From Mycolicibacterium austroafricanum (GTDB lineage Bacteria; Actinomycetota; Actinomycetes; Mycobacteriales; Mycobacteriaceae): a stretch of DNA of 64,000 nucleotides. Below the pieces are notes generated by a model. The model made no database searches, had not been told where the DNA came from, and worked only from the letters and a program-made list of their open reading frames with translations. Shown here piece after piece: positions 48,001-57,017 of the stretch. The translations under genes were made by a program, and so were the position numbers. Where the stretch lies: NCBI RefSeq assembly GCF_000612725.1, contig NZ_HG964454.1, forward strand, positions 77,483 through 141,482. The letters are read 5' to 3'. The stretch's first letter is position 1, and each line of letters starts with the position of its first letter.

Positions 48001-48606
48001 GTGAGTGCTCAGACTTCCAAGCTCGGCCGGTTCGGTCGCATCGAGTCCCGCGACCTCACCCAAGCGGCGGTCTTCGCCGGCCTGCTCGCCGCGCTGGGCC
48101 TTCCGGGCACCCTGAGCCTCGGACCCACCGGCGTCCCGATCACGCTGCAGACCCTCGGCGTGATGCTGGCCGGGTCGATCCTCGGCCCCCGCAAGGGTGC
48201 GCTGGCGGTCGCTCTGTTCACGATCCTGGCCGTGGCCGGGCTACCGATCCTGGCCGGTGGTCGCACCGGTCTGGTGGCGCTGTCCTCACCGACCGCCGGC
48301 TTCTTCGTCGGCTGGCTGCCCGCCGTCATCGTGATCGGTCTGCTGACCGCACTGATGATGCCGCGCTACCGCGTGCTGTGGGGCATCGCGATCAACGTCG
48401 TCGGCGGGATGGCCGTCATCTACCTTTTCGGCACAGCAGGCCTGATGCTGCGCACCGATCTGTCCTGGTGGGCTGCGTTGTCCACCAACGGCATCTACCT
48501 CGCCGGCGATGTCACCAAGGCGGTGTTGTGCAGTTACGTGGCCGCACAGGTCCACCGGGCCCGCCCAGGCCTCATCGCCCCCGTCCGAACTCGAAGCGAT
48601 GACTGA
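48001..48606 (+). CDS. bioY: Biotin ECF transporter substrate-binding protein BioY
   Basis: A 201-residue membrane protein with six hydrophobic segments. BioY features are visible: GPTGVPITLQTLGVMLAG near residue 42, the GPRKGALA turn, and GLPILAGGRTGLVALSSPTAGFFVGW. It captures biotin at the membrane for import. GTG at 48001 is chosen by the family length. It overlaps the ATPase gene by 8 bp and forms a BioY-ATPase-T operon. Confidence 0.88.
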   Translation: MSAQTSKLGRFGRIESRDLTQAAVFAGLLAALGLPGTLSLGPTGVPITLQTLGVMLAGSILGPRKGALAVALFTILAVAGLPILAGGRTGLVALSSPTAGFFVGWLPAVIVIGLLTALMMPRYRVLWGIAINVVGGMAVIYLFGTAGLMLRTDLSWWAALSTNGIYLAGDVTKAVLCSYVAAQVHRARPGLIAPVRTRSDD

Positions 48607-49294
48607 CGACCCGCCCGCCGCCATCGTCATCGACGGGGTGTCCCATTCCTACGGCGAGCGCCCCGTGCTGCGTGAAATCTCGCTCACCATCACCGAGCGC
48701 CGGGTCGGCATCGTGGGCGCCAACGGCAGCGGAAAGTCCACGCTGGCAAGGCTGTTCAACGGATTGGTGCTGCCCGACTCGGGGGCGGTACGCGTGCACG
48801 GCCTGGACACCAGGCGTTCCGCCAAACAGGTGCGCCGGCTGGTCGGTTTCGTGTTCACCGATCCGGACCGCCAGATCCTGATGCCCACCGTCGCCGAGGA
48901 CATCGAGCTCTCGCTGTCCCGGCGGTCGCTGGACCGGCAGACCCGCACCGCGAAGGTGGCGCAGGTGCTGGAACGGTTCGGGCTGGCCGGACACGCCGAT
49001 CAACCCGCGCACCTGCTGTCCGGAGGACAGAAGCAGTTGCTGGCGCTGGCGACGGTGCTGGTCACCGAGCCAGCCGTGGTGGTGGCCGACGAGCCGACGA
49101 CGCTGCTCGACCTGCGAAATGCGCGGATGCTGCGACAGGCCTTCGCCGCGTTGCACACCCAACTGGTGATCGTCACCCATGATCTGGACCTCGTCGATGA
49201 TGCCGACCGCGTGATCGTGCTCGACGACGGCCGAGTGGTCGCCGACGACGTACCGTCAGTCGCGCTTTCCACATACCGGCGGCTGATGACATGA
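48599..49294 (+). CDS. bioM: ECF transporter ATPase (BioM-type)
   Basis: A 231-residue ABC ATPase: Walker A GANGSGKST, Q-loop region FVFTDPDRQ, signature LLSGGQKQLLALA, Walker B VVVADEPTT and the switch His in VTHDLDLV. The Q-loop FxxPDxQ-like sequence is typical of energy-coupling-factor ATPases. With BioY and the T component it powers biotin uptake. Confidence 0.88.
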   Translation: MTDDPPAAIVIDGVSHSYGERPVLREISLTITERRVGIVGANGSGKSTLARLFNGLVLPDSGAVRVHGLDTRRSAKQVRRLVGFVFTDPDRQILMPTVAEDIELSLSRRSLDRQTRTAKVAQVLERFGLAGHADQPAHLLSGGQKQLLALATVLVTEPAVVVADEPTTLLDLRNARMLRQAFAALHTQLVIVTHDLDLVDDADRVIVLDDGRVVADDVPSVALSTYRRLMT

Positions 49295-49893
49295 CGATGC
49301 TGGGGGATTACCGTGCGGGAACGTCGTGGCTGCATCGCATGCCGGCCGGCGCGAAGTTGTTCGGGCTCGGTGTTCTGATCGTCGCGATGACGGTGTGGGT
49401 GGATTCACCGGTCCGGCTCGCCGTCGTGGCCGGAATCGTTCTGGCAGCCGTGCTTTCGGCGCGGCTAAACGTTCGGGCGCTGATCCTGCAACTCCGGCAG
49501 GTGCTGTGGGTGGTCGGGTTCATCTTCGTGTTGCAGGTCGTGCTCACCGACTTGCATCGCGCGCTGGTGGTGTGCGGGGTGTTGCTGCTGGCAGTATCCC
49601 TCGCGGCGATGGTGACGCTGACGACGCGGACGACCGACATGATCGACGCTGCGACCCGCGCCATGAAGCCGTTGGCGCGGTTCGGGTTTCCGGCCCGACA
49701 GGTGGGCATCGCGTTGGGCCTGACCATCCGGTCGATCCCGCTGCTGGTGGAGATCATCCGGCAGGTGGACGAGGCCCGCCGGGCGCGTGGGCTGCGGGTC
49801 ACCCCGCGGATCGTGTTCGTACCCGTCATCGTCGGTGCGCTGCGTGCTGCCGACGATCTCAGCGAGGCGCTCATCGCCCGCGGACTCGACTGA
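49291..49893 (+). CDS. bioN: ECF transporter transmembrane component (BioN-type)
   Basis: A 200-residue membrane protein of the EcfT family, ATGA overlap with the ATPase. Four to five membrane helices, then cytosolic coupling helices with the Ala-Arg-Gly motifs (DEARRARGLR and ALIARGLD). It couples ATP hydrolysis to BioY. Confidence 0.87.
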   Translation: MTMLGDYRAGTSWLHRMPAGAKLFGLGVLIVAMTVWVDSPVRLAVVAGIVLAAVLSARLNVRALILQLRQVLWVVGFIFVLQVVLTDLHRALVVCGVLLLAVSLAAMVTLTTRTTDMIDAATRAMKPLARFGFPARQVGIALGLTIRSIPLLVEIIRQVDEARRARGLRVTPRIVFVPVIVGALRAADDLSEALIARGLD

Positions 49894-49903
49894 GGCTCTC
49901 CCG

Positions 49904-49947
49904 CCGGATCATGAGTCCGGGGCTCTAACCGACTGAGCTACCGCCCC
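49904..49947 (-). pseudogene. 5'-half tRNA-like fragment, anticodon CAT
   Basis: Minus strand begins GGGGCGGTAGCTCAGTCGGT (acceptor and D arm) and continues to an anticodon stem-loop CCGGA-CTCATGA-TCCGG, giving a CAT anticodon. No T arm or matching acceptor strand follows; instead the end of bioN is met. It also overlaps the 3' end of the cation efflux gene. Best read as a truncated tRNA relic. Confidence 0.55.
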
Positions 49948-50995
49948 GAGCGCCTTGGTCGCTCGATGCAGGATAAGCATGCACCAGCGCGGTCGACAGC
50001 TTCGGCACCGCATGGGTCAGCGTGTGTTCGGCGCGGTGTGCGATGCGGTGCGCGTCGGCGAGCGTTACCGCGGGATCGATGTCCAACTCCGCTTCGGCGT
50101 GCAGGCGATGGCCGATCCAGCGCATCCTGACAGTGCGCACTTGTGACACTCCGGGCTCGGCGGCGAGCGCGGCCTCGGCGGAGTCGACGAAGGCGGGGTC
50201 GACCCCGTCCATCAGGCGCCGGAACACATCCCGCACCGCCGTGCGGAGCACCGCGAGGATCGCAACGGTGATCAGCAGGCCGACGATGGGATCCGCCAGC
50301 GGGAAGCCCAGCGCCGCACCGGCGGCGCCCAGCACCACCGCCAGCGAGGTGAATCCGTCTGTGCGAGCGTGCAATCCGTCGGCGACAAGCGCTGCCGAAC
50401 CGATCCGGCGGCCGACCCGGATGCGGTAGACCGCGACGATCTCGTTGCCGAGGAATCCGACCAGGCCGGCCGCGGCGACCCATCCGACGTGTTCGATGGC
50501 GACGGGGTTGATCAGACGGCGGATCGACTCGACGCCGGCGACGACGGCGGACAGCGCGATCATCGCGACCACGAACAGCCCGGCGATGTCCTCGGCCCGG
50601 CCGAAGCCGTAGGTATAGCGGCGGGTCGCGGCCCTGGTGCCGAGCGCGAACGCGATCCAGAGCGGGATGGCGGTCATCGCGTCGGAGAAGTTGTGGATGG
50701 TGTCGGCGAGCAACGCGACCGAACCCGACACTGCCACGATCGCGAGCTGGCCGACCGTGGTGGCGCCGAGCACGAGCAGGCTGATCTTCACCGCCCGGAT
50801 GCCGGCGGCGCTGGATTCCAGTGCGTCGTCGATGCTGTCGGACGCGTCGTGGCTGTGTGGGGCGAACACCTCGCGGATGGCTGTGCGCAGTTTCCCGCCG
50901 TGCGGATGCCCATGATCGTGCGGATGGTCGTGGTCGTGGTGGTGCGGGTGGTCGTGGTTCTGCGGGTGCGCCGCGGCCCCGGTGGCGTGGCTCAT
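49925..50995 (-). CDS. Cation diffusion facilitator (CDF) metal exporter
   Basis: A 356-residue protein. The N-terminal 35 residues are His/Asp-rich (metal-binding tail). Six membrane helices follow with the CDF metal sites: LLADTIHNFSDA in helix II and LVADGLHARTDG in helix V. A C-terminal cytosolic domain completes it. It exports a divalent metal such as Co, Ni or Zn in exchange for protons. ATG overlaps the regulator stop by 4 bp. The gene end overlaps the tRNA-like fragment. Confidence 0.88.
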   Translation of the reverse strand: MSHATGAAAHPQNHDHPHHHDHDHPHDHGHPHGGKLRTAIREVFAPHSHDASDSIDDALESSAAGIRAVKISLLVLGATTVGQLAIVAVSGSVALLADTIHNFSDAMTAIPLWIAFALGTRAATRRYTYGFGRAEDIAGLFVVAMIALSAVVAGVESIRRLINPVAIEHVGWVAAAGLVGFLGNEIVAVYRIRVGRRIGSAALVADGLHARTDGFTSLAVVLGAAGAALGFPLADPIVGLLITVAILAVLRTAVRDVFRRLMDGVDPAFVDSAEAALAAEPGVSQVRTVRMRWIGHRLHAEAELDIDPAVTLADAHRIAHRAEHTLTHAVPKLSTALVHAYPASSDQGARGGSSVG

Positions 50996-51402
50996 GCGCC
51001 GCGACCCTTGGCGGGTGCCGCGGCCGTGTCGGCGTGCAGCATGGCGAGTTCGGCCGCGTCGCGGTGATGCCCGGGCACCCCGGGCCCGGCGTGTTCGGCG
51101 TTGAATACCGCGTCGGTGACGAGCTGCCTGATGTGGTCGTTGTCCAGGCTGTAGAAGACGCTGGTGCCTTCTCGGCGGGTGCGCACCAACCGGGCCATGC
51201 GTAGTTTCGCCAGGTGTTGCGACACCGAGGGTGCCGGCTTGTTCACGTGTGCGGCAAGGTCATTGACCGACATCTCGCGGCTGACCAGGGCCCAGAGGAT
51301 CTGCACGCGGGTCGCATCGGCGAGCATCCGGAAAACCTCGACGACCAGGTTCACCTGGTCGTCGGGCAGCCGACGGCCGCATTGACCATTACCTGCATTC
51401 AT
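50992..51402 (-). CDS. KmtR-like ArsR/SmtB metal repressor
   Basis: A 136-residue ArsR-type repressor. The winged helix is MSVNDLAAHVNKPAPSVSQHLAKLRMARLV. The C-terminal helix has DNDHIRQLVTDAVFNAEHAGPG followed by more His, the metal site of the NmtR/KmtR group that senses nickel and cobalt. In M. tuberculosis KmtR controls a CDF exporter, and here the CDF gene follows directly, which supports the call. Confidence 0.82.
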   Translation of the reverse strand: MNAGNGQCGRRLPDDQVNLVVEVFRMLADATRVQILWALVSREMSVNDLAAHVNKPAPSVSQHLAKLRMARLVRTRREGTSVFYSLDNDHIRQLVTDAVFNAEHAGPGVPGHHRDAAELAMLHADTAAAPAKGRGA

Positions 51403-51470
51403 ACGCAGATAGTAGAACGCATCCGGCCCACGGGGCAATGCCGACGTTCACGCGCCGTTCGTTTGCGTCT

Positions 51471-51495
51471 TGATTCGATGACTGTCAATATCGAT
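51471..51495 (+). promoter_or_regulatory. Probable ArsR operator before arsR-acr3
   Basis: Imperfect dyad ATTCGATGACTGTCAATATC followed by GATG, just before the arsR start. TGTCAAT and CGATG also occur in the operator region of the second arsR at 56592-56622. Confidence 0.45.
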
Positions 51496-51497
51496 GT

Positions 51498-51866
51498 ATG
51501 TCGAAGTCAGCGGCGCCGCGTGCCGACGACCAATGCTGTCCGCCGGGTGCGCTTCTGCGTAAACCTCTGTCCGCCGCGGCCGCCGCGGACATGGCAGTCA
51601 GGTTCAAGGCCCTCGCCGATCCGGTGCGCCTGCAGTTGTTCAGCGCGATCGCCAGCCATGACGGAGGTGAGGCCTGCGTGTGTGACCTCTCCGCCGGTAT
51701 CGAGGTGTCCCAGCCCACGGTCTCGCACCATCTCAAGGTGCTCCGGGACGCCGGACTGCTGACCTCGCAACGCCGGGCCTCCTGGGTCTACTACGCCGTG
51801 GTCCCCGAGGCGCTGGACAGCCTGGCGGTCATCCTCGGCGCCGACGCAGCGAGCGTGCCCGCATGA
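51498..51866 (+). CDS. arsR: ArsR-family arsenic repressor
   Basis: A 122-residue repressor with the ArsR winged helix (AGIEVSQPTVSHHLKVLRDAGLL) and Cys in EACVCDL preceding it, the usual arsenite-binding position. An N-terminal Cys pair (QCCPPG) is present too. It overlaps acr3 by 4 bp, so it leads the arsR-acr3-arsC operon. Confidence 0.87.
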   Translation: MSKSAAPRADDQCCPPGALLRKPLSAAAAADMAVRFKALADPVRLQLFSAIASHDGGEACVCDLSAGIEVSQPTVSHHLKVLRDAGLLTSQRRASWVYYAVVPEALDSLAVILGADAASVPA

Positions 51867-52966
51867 GTGACACGTCCACGGCGTCGCCGGTAGTCGTCGC
51901 GAAGCTGTCCACCCTCGACCGCTTCCTGCCCCTGTGGATCGGCGCCGCGATGGTCGCCGGTCTGCTTCTGGGCCGCTGGATACCGGGCCTGAACACGGCG
52001 CTGGAAAGCGTTGCCATCGACGGTGTTTCATTGCCGATCGCGCTGGGTCTGCTGATCATGATGTACCCGGTGCTGGCGAAGGTCCGCTACGACCGCCTCG
52101 ACACCGTCACCGGCGACCGCAAGCTGCTGATCTCCTCGCTCGTGCTGAACTGGGTGTTCGGCCCGGCGCTGATGTTCGCGCTCGCCTGGCTGATGCTGCC
52201 GGACCTGCCCGAATACCGCACCGGGCTGATCATCGTCGGCCTGGCGCGCTGCATCGCGATGGTCATCATCTGGAACGACCTCGCCTGCGGCGACCGCGAA
52301 GCCGCCGCCGTGCTGGTCGCGCTGAACTCGATCTTCCAGGTGTTCATGTTCGCGGTGCTCGGCTGGTTCTACCTGTCGGTGCTTCCCGGCTGGCTGGGTC
52401 TTGAACAGACCACCATCGACACGTCGCCGTGGCAGATCGCGAAATCGGTGCTGATCTTCCTGGGCATCCCGCTGCTCGCCGGATACCTGTCGCGCCGCAT
52501 CGGCGAGAAGACCAAGGGCAGGGCGTGGTACGAGTCGAGGTTCCTGCCCGTCATCGGACCGTGGGCGCTCTACGGACTGCTGTTCACCATCGTGATCCTC
52601 TTTGCGCTGCAAGGCGATCAGATCACCAACCGACCCTGGGACGTGGCCCGCATCGCGTTGCCGCTGCTGGTCTACTTCGCGGTCATGTGGGGCGGCGGCT
52701 ACGCCCTCGGCGCCGCGCTGCGCCTGGGCTACGAGCGGACCACCACGCTGGCCTTCACCGCCGCGGGGAACAACTTCGAACTCGCCATCGCCGTCGCCAT
52801 CGCCACCTACGGCGCCACCTCCGGGCAGGCGCTCGCCGGGGTGGTCGGACCGTTGATCGAGGTCCCGGTGCTCGTCGCATTGGTCTACGTCTCGCTGGCG
52901 CTGCGGCGTAGATTCCCCGATAGCACCACCGATTCGACGAGGACGAAGGAAGTAGTCGATGACTGA
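51863..52966 (+). CDS. acr3: Arsenite efflux permease Acr3
   Basis: A 367-residue membrane protein with ten helices, the Acr3 family (bile-acid/Na symporter superfamily). Hallmarks are NWVFGPALMFALAW, the essential Cys in LARCIAMVIIWNDLACGD, and the discontinuous-helix region AAGNNFELAIAVAIA. It exports arsenite from the cytosol. Confidence 0.9.
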   Translation: MSDTSTASPVVVAKLSTLDRFLPLWIGAAMVAGLLLGRWIPGLNTALESVAIDGVSLPIALGLLIMMYPVLAKVRYDRLDTVTGDRKLLISSLVLNWVFGPALMFALAWLMLPDLPEYRTGLIIVGLARCIAMVIIWNDLACGDREAAAVLVALNSIFQVFMFAVLGWFYLSVLPGWLGLEQTTIDTSPWQIAKSVLIFLGIPLLAGYLSRRIGEKTKGRAWYESRFLPVIGPWALYGLLFTIVILFALQGDQITNRPWDVARIALPLLVYFAVMWGGGYALGAALRLGYERTTTLAFTAAGNNFELAIAVAIATYGATSGQALAGVVGPLIEVPVLVALVYVSLALRRRFPDSTTDSTRTKEVVDD

Positions 52967-53630
52967 CACTCCGGTGACGCACCAACTGCGCCGTGATCTG
53001 CCCATCGATCAGCAGTTGGCGTTGAAAGCGGCAGCCAACCAGCTGCAGACCGAGTTCGGGGACATCATCGGAGCCGAGACCATCGAGCGTTTCCTGCATT
53101 CGTCCTACGCGCATTTCGCCGGCCGCGCAAAGGTTCCCAACTTTCTTCCGCTGCTGGCCGAACGTTACGCCCGTCAGCAACTGAGCGCCCTGGCCCGCGT
53201 CGAAGCCAAGATCCCCGACGCGAGACCCACAGTGCTGTTCCTGTGCACGCACAACGCGGGACGCTCCCAGATGGCGCTGGGCTTCTTGACCCACCTGGCC
53301 GGGGACAAAGCGGTGGGCTGGTCCGGGGGTTCGGAGCCCGGTCACGAGATCAACCCGGCCGCGGTCGCCGCCATGGCCGAGGTGGGAATCGACATCACCG
53401 GCGAGTTCCCCAAGCCGTGGACCGAGGAGATCGTCCGCGCCGCCGACGTGGTGGTCACCATGGGCTGCGGCGACGCCTGCCCGGTATTTCCGGGCAAGCG
53501 CTACGAGAACTGGGAACTGACCGACCCCGCCGGACAGGGGTTGGAGGCGGTCCGGCCGATCCGCGACGACGTCGAGGAACGGGTGCGCCGGCTGCTTGCC
53601 GACCTCCAGGTCCCCGTCGCGGTGCGCTGA
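52959..53630 (+). CDS. arsC: Arsenate reductase (mycothiol-type, with N-terminal helical domain)
   Basis: A 223-residue protein, ATG overlapping acr3 by 8 bp. Residues 1-85 form a helical domain found in actinobacterial ArsC proteins. Residues 88-220 are a low-molecular-weight phosphatase fold with the P-loop LCTHNAGRS (Cx5R). A second Cys pair in MGCGDACPVF resembles the thiol relay of thioredoxin- or mycothiol-linked reductases. It reduces arsenate to arsenite for Acr3. Confidence 0.88.
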   Translation: MTDTPVTHQLRRDLPIDQQLALKAAANQLQTEFGDIIGAETIERFLHSSYAHFAGRAKVPNFLPLLAERYARQQLSALARVEAKIPDARPTVLFLCTHNAGRSQMALGFLTHLAGDKAVGWSGGSEPGHEINPAAVAAMAEVGIDITGEFPKPWTEEIVRAADVVVTMGCGDACPVFPGKRYENWELTDPAGQGLEAVRPIRDDVEERVRRLLADLQVPVAVR

Positions 53631-53634
53631 CACC

Positions 53635-54063
53635 GTGTCAGGGACCGCTCCGACGGTGCTGTTCGTCTGTGTGAGCAACGCAGGCAAATCGGTGATGGCG
53701 CAGGGCCTCATGCGTCATCTCGCGCCGACCCAGATCACCGCACTGTCCGCCGGGACGAACGCCAAGGGGGCCGTCAACGACGTCTCTGCGCAAGCACTGG
53801 CCGAGCTGGGGATCGACGTCAGTGCCCACCGGCCCACCCAGCTCACCGACGAGATGATCGATGACGCCGACCTCGTCGTGGTGGTGGGCACCCAGGCGCA
53901 CGTGGACCCGGTGGGTGACACACCCATCGAGGTGTGGGACACCGACGAGCCGTCACTGCGGGGGATCGACGGCCTCGAGCGCATGCGGCTGATCCGCGAC
54001 GACATCGCCGGACGGGTCGCCGCCCTGGCCGACCGTCTCACCCGTCAGCATCCACCGGTCTGA
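53635..54063 (+). CDS. Low-molecular-weight phosphatase-like protein with Cx5K loop
   Basis: A 142-residue protein, GTG 4 bp after arsC. Same fold as LMW phosphatase/arsenate reductase, but the P-loop FVCVSNAGKS has Lys where catalysis needs Arg. The rest (DDADLVVVVGT, DVWDTDEP-like end) is conserved. Either a variant arsenate reductase or a non-catalytic partner. It overlaps the convergent MFS gene by 26 bp. Confidence 0.75.
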   Translation: MSGTAPTVLFVCVSNAGKSVMAQGLMRHLAPTQITALSAGTNAKGAVNDVSAQALAELGIDVSAHRPTQLTDEMIDDADLVVVVGTQAHVDPVGDTPIEVWDTDEPSLRGIDGLERMRLIRDDIAGRVAALADRLTRQHPPV

Positions 54064-55228
54064 CCCGCGTCGCGGTGGCAAGCAGCGCGGCGGCGAGCGC
54101 GACCGCCCCGAGCACCACGAACATCGCCCCGTAGCCTCCCAGCAGGGTGGCCAATCCCGCGCCGACGAAGGGTCCCAGTGCGGTGCTCAGCATGACGGGC
54201 GCGGACAGAATTCCGCTGAGCTGCCCGTAATGGGTGATGCCCCACCGTTCGGTCACCGCGGTGGCCTGCAGCAACGTCATCACGCCTCGGACGACGCCGG
54301 CCACGACGGCCACGGCGATCAGGTTGGCCACCGACGTGAGCAGTCCGAGCAGCGCAGTGGTGACCGCGACACCGGCCATGATCAGCGCGGTGCGCGGAAC
54401 GACGCTGAGGTGCCGGACCATCCGCTGGTAGCCGAGCCGCCCGAGAACCTGGCCGGCGCCGCCGAGTCCGAGGGCGAGCGCGGCGGCCTGCGTGCTGATT
54501 CCGTGCGCCGTCATCAGCGGCACCAGATTGACGATCACGGCGTAGGAGGCCAGCCCGGCCATCGCGAATGCCACGGTGAGGGCGACGAATTGGCGGCTGC
54601 GCGCGATGCGGGTCGGCGGCTCGGCCAGATGGTGGTGCTCGATGTGGGGCCACGGCCGGCGCAGGCCGAAGAAATGCGCGGGGACGGTGATGACGGCCAT
54701 CGCGGCGGCCAGGACGAGATAGGTTTCGCGCCAGTCCATGTGCGCCGATATCGCCGCAGTCAACGGTGCGAACACCGTGCTGGCCAGGCCCGCCGCCAGC
54801 GTCAGGGCGGTCAGCGCGCGGACCGCATCGGGGCGGAAGTAGCGTGTCAGCGCGGCGAACGCCGGAGCGTAGAACACTGCGCTCATCGCTACGCCGGCGA
54901 CAACCCATGCCGCGGTGAAAGATACGACGTCGGGTGCGGCTGCGACGCCGGCCAGTGCGATCGATCCGAGCACCGACCCGCCCGTCATGATCCAGCGGGG
55001 GCCGTGGCGGTCCAGCCAGCGCCCCACCGGAATCCCCAGCAGCGCGGAGATCACCAGGCCCGCGGAGAACGCTGCCGTCACCGCCGGCGCGGACCAGCCG
55101 GTGTCCGCGCAGATGGCCGGTGACAGCACCGAGAACGCGTAGTACAGCACCCCCCAGCTGGTGATCTCGGTGAGGCACAGAGTGAGCAGCACCGAGCGCC
55201 GGTCGGCGCGGTCGGACTCAGCCACCAA
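54038..55228 (-). CDS. MFS transporter of the arsenic cluster
   Basis: A 396-residue protein with twelve hydrophobic segments. The MFS loop motif is GIPVGRWLDRHGPR after helix II. The stop of the flavoprotein gene lies 11 bp inside its start, so the two are coupled. Placement suggests export of an arsenic compound made or altered by the flavoprotein; that role is inference. Confidence 0.8.
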   Translation of the reverse strand: MVAESDRADRRSVLLTLCLTEITSWGVLYYAFSVLSPAICADTGWSAPAVTAAFSAGLVISALLGIPVGRWLDRHGPRWIMTGGSVLGSIALAGVAAAPDVVSFTAAWVVAGVAMSAVFYAPAFAALTRYFRPDAVRALTALTLAAGLASTVFAPLTAAISAHMDWRETYLVLAAAMAVITVPAHFFGLRRPWPHIEHHHLAEPPTRIARSRQFVALTVAFAMAGLASYAVIVNLVPLMTAHGISTQAAALALGLGGAGQVLGRLGYQRMVRHLSVVPRTALIMAGVAVTTALLGLLTSVANLIAVAVVAGVVRGVMTLLQATAVTERWGITHYGQLSGILSAPVMLSTALGPFVGAGLATLLGGYGAMFVVLGAVALAAALLATATRVRPVDADG

Positions 55229-56543
55229 AGGTGTTCAGCGACAACGCCGCCGGATGGGTGGGAACCCCGCAGCAGCCGCCCGCACCGGATTCTCCGGGAG
55301 CCTCGAACAGTCCCGCGCCGCCGCACACGCCGGTCTCGGGCAGCACCAGCTCCACCCTGCGTGCGGCCTCGTGATCGCCGGCCAGCTCCGCGGCCACGCT
55401 GCGCACCTGTTCATGACCTGTCATCGCCAGGAAGGTCGGTGCGCGACCGTAGGACTTCATCCCGACGATGTAGAAGTCGGCTTCAGGATGCATGAGTTCG
55501 ACTGCGCCGTGCGGGGACACGCTGCCACAAGAATGCTGGTTCGGGTCGATCTCGGACGCGAGCCTGACAGGCGCCTGCAACACCGGGTCGAGTTCGACGC
55601 GCATCTCGGTGAGGAAGGACAGATCCGGCCGGAATCCCGTCAGCACCACGACATGGTCCGCGGCGGGCAGCCCGCGGCCGTCCTCGGCCGTCACCACCGC
55701 ACGGCCATCCGCGACGTCGATTCGCTCGGTGCGGAATCCGGTGACCAGATCCACCAGCCCCGCCGTGACGGCGTCGCGCGAGCGCACCCCGAGCGCCCCG
55801 CGCTCCGGAAGCCCGTCGCCGGCGCCGCCACCGAAGGTGTCGCCGACCGTGCCGCGCCGCAGCGCCCACGTCACCGTCGTCGACGGATCTCTGCGCGCCA
55901 CGTCCGCGAGTTCGATGACCGCGGTCATCGCCGAATGCCCGCTCCCGATGACCACCACGTGCCGACCCGCCCATGTCGCGGTGGCGGCGGGCGCCGGTGG
56001 CAGATAGGTCACGAGACCCGCTGCGGCGGCGTGCTTTTCACCGATGGCCGGGACACCGTCGGCGCCGGCGGGACTCGGCTGGCCCCACGTGCCCGAGGCG
56101 TCGATGACCGCTCGGGCCTCCAGCCGGGACTCGGCGCCGGCGGAGTCGATCACATGTACGACGAATGGCTGACCCTGGCGACCGGCACTGACGAGCCGGT
56201 CCCGGCCACGCCGACTGACGGCGGTGACGCGCGTATCGAACCGCACGTGACCGTCGAGGGCGGCGCTCAACGGCGCGAGGTACCGGTCGATCCATTCCCG
56301 TCCGGTGGGGTAGCCGTCTGTGGGAGCGGTCCACCCGGTCGGCGCCAACAGCCGTGTCGCGGCGGCGTCGATCAGTTCGGGCCACGGCGAGAACGTCCGC
56401 ACGTGCGCCCACTGCTCGATCGCCGCACCTGCGGAGGTGCCGCATTCGAGCACCAGCGGCGCCAGCCCGCGCTCGCGCAGATGCGCCGCGGCCGCCAGAC
56501 CCTGCGGCCCGGCACCGATGACGACGACAGGAAGATCCGACAT
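55218..56543 (-). CDS. FAD/NAD(P)-dependent flavoprotein (ArsO-like)
   Basis: A 441-residue protein with two dinucleotide-binding sites: VVVIGAGPQGLAAA at residues 5-18 and VVVIGSGHSAMTAV near 195-210, as in flavin monooxygenases. The C-terminus has a Cys cluster (ETGVCGGAGLF, GAGGCCGVP) that may bind arsenic. It matches flavoproteins of ars operons often named ArsO, whose reaction is not settled. It is divergent from the second arsR, separated by operator-like repeats. Confidence 0.8.
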   Translation of the reverse strand: MSDLPVVVIGAGPQGLAAAAHLRERGLAPLVLECGTSAGAAIEQWAHVRTFSPWPELIDAAATRLLAPTGWTAPTDGYPTGREWIDRYLAPLSAALDGHVRFDTRVTAVSRRGRDRLVSAGRQGQPFVVHVIDSAGAESRLEARAVIDASGTWGQPSPAGADGVPAIGEKHAAAAGLVTYLPPAPAATATWAGRHVVVIGSGHSAMTAVIELADVARRDPSTTVTWALRRGTVGDTFGGGAGDGLPERGALGVRSRDAVTAGLVDLVTGFRTERIDVADGRAVVTAEDGRGLPAADHVVVLTGFRPDLSFLTEMRVELDPVLQAPVRLASEIDPNQHSCGSVSPHGAVELMHPEADFYIVGMKSYGRAPTFLAMTGHEQVRSVAAELAGDHEAARRVELVLPETGVCGGAGLFEAPGESGAGGCCGVPTHPAALSLNTFGG

Positions 56544-56555
56544 GCACCGCTCCTT

Positions 56556-56622
56556 GCATCGACAGCTATCGATTCGTCGACCCTGTGCGATGCATCGACG
56601 TTTGTCAATGTATATGCGATGC
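56556..56622. promoter_or_regulatory. Divergent ars promoter region with ArsR-type dyads
   Basis: Between the flavoprotein gene and arsR-2: ATCGACAGCTATCGAT (a 5-bp dyad) and GCATCG (56592-56597) paired with CGATGC (56617-56622). Likely ArsR binding sites controlling both directions. Confidence 0.55.
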
Positions 56623-56629
56623 TCTCGGG

Positions 56630-56917
56630 ATGGCGACTGTCCCGGCGGAAGGCCTGGCCGCGACGTTCAAGGCCCTCGCCGACCCGGCGCGGGTCAAGCT
56701 GCTGTCACTGATTGCGGCCGCCCGGGACGGCGAAGCGTGCATCTGCGATCTGACCGCGCCGCTGGGGCTGTCGCAACCCACGGTGTCCCACCACATGAAG
56801 CTGCTGGTCGACGCCGGCCTGGTGAGCCGGCAGCAGCGAGGCAAATGGGCGTACTACCGGATCCAGCGCGACGCGCTGGATCGGGTTGCGCAGGACGTCG
56901 CTGCGCTCACGTCTTAA
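56630..56917 (+). CDS. arsR: Second ArsR-family repressor
   Basis: A 95-residue repressor starting MATVPAEGL. Winged helix LGLSQPTVSHHMKLLVDAGLV and metal-site Cys in EACICDL, as in arsenite-sensing ArsR. It stands alone and divergent from the flavoprotein-MFS operon, which it probably regulates. Confidence 0.85.
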   Translation: MATVPAEGLAATFKALADPARVKLLSLIAAARDGEACICDLTAPLGLSQPTVSHHMKLLVDAGLVSRQQRGKWAYYRIQRDALDRVAQDVAALTS

Positions 56918-57017
56918 CGTGACCAACTCGTTGAAACCCGGTCGGCGAACCATCACCGGGGCGTAATTTACGGGCAGCACAATAGCTGCCGATTCGCGCT
57001 CCGTCGAAAGGGATCCC

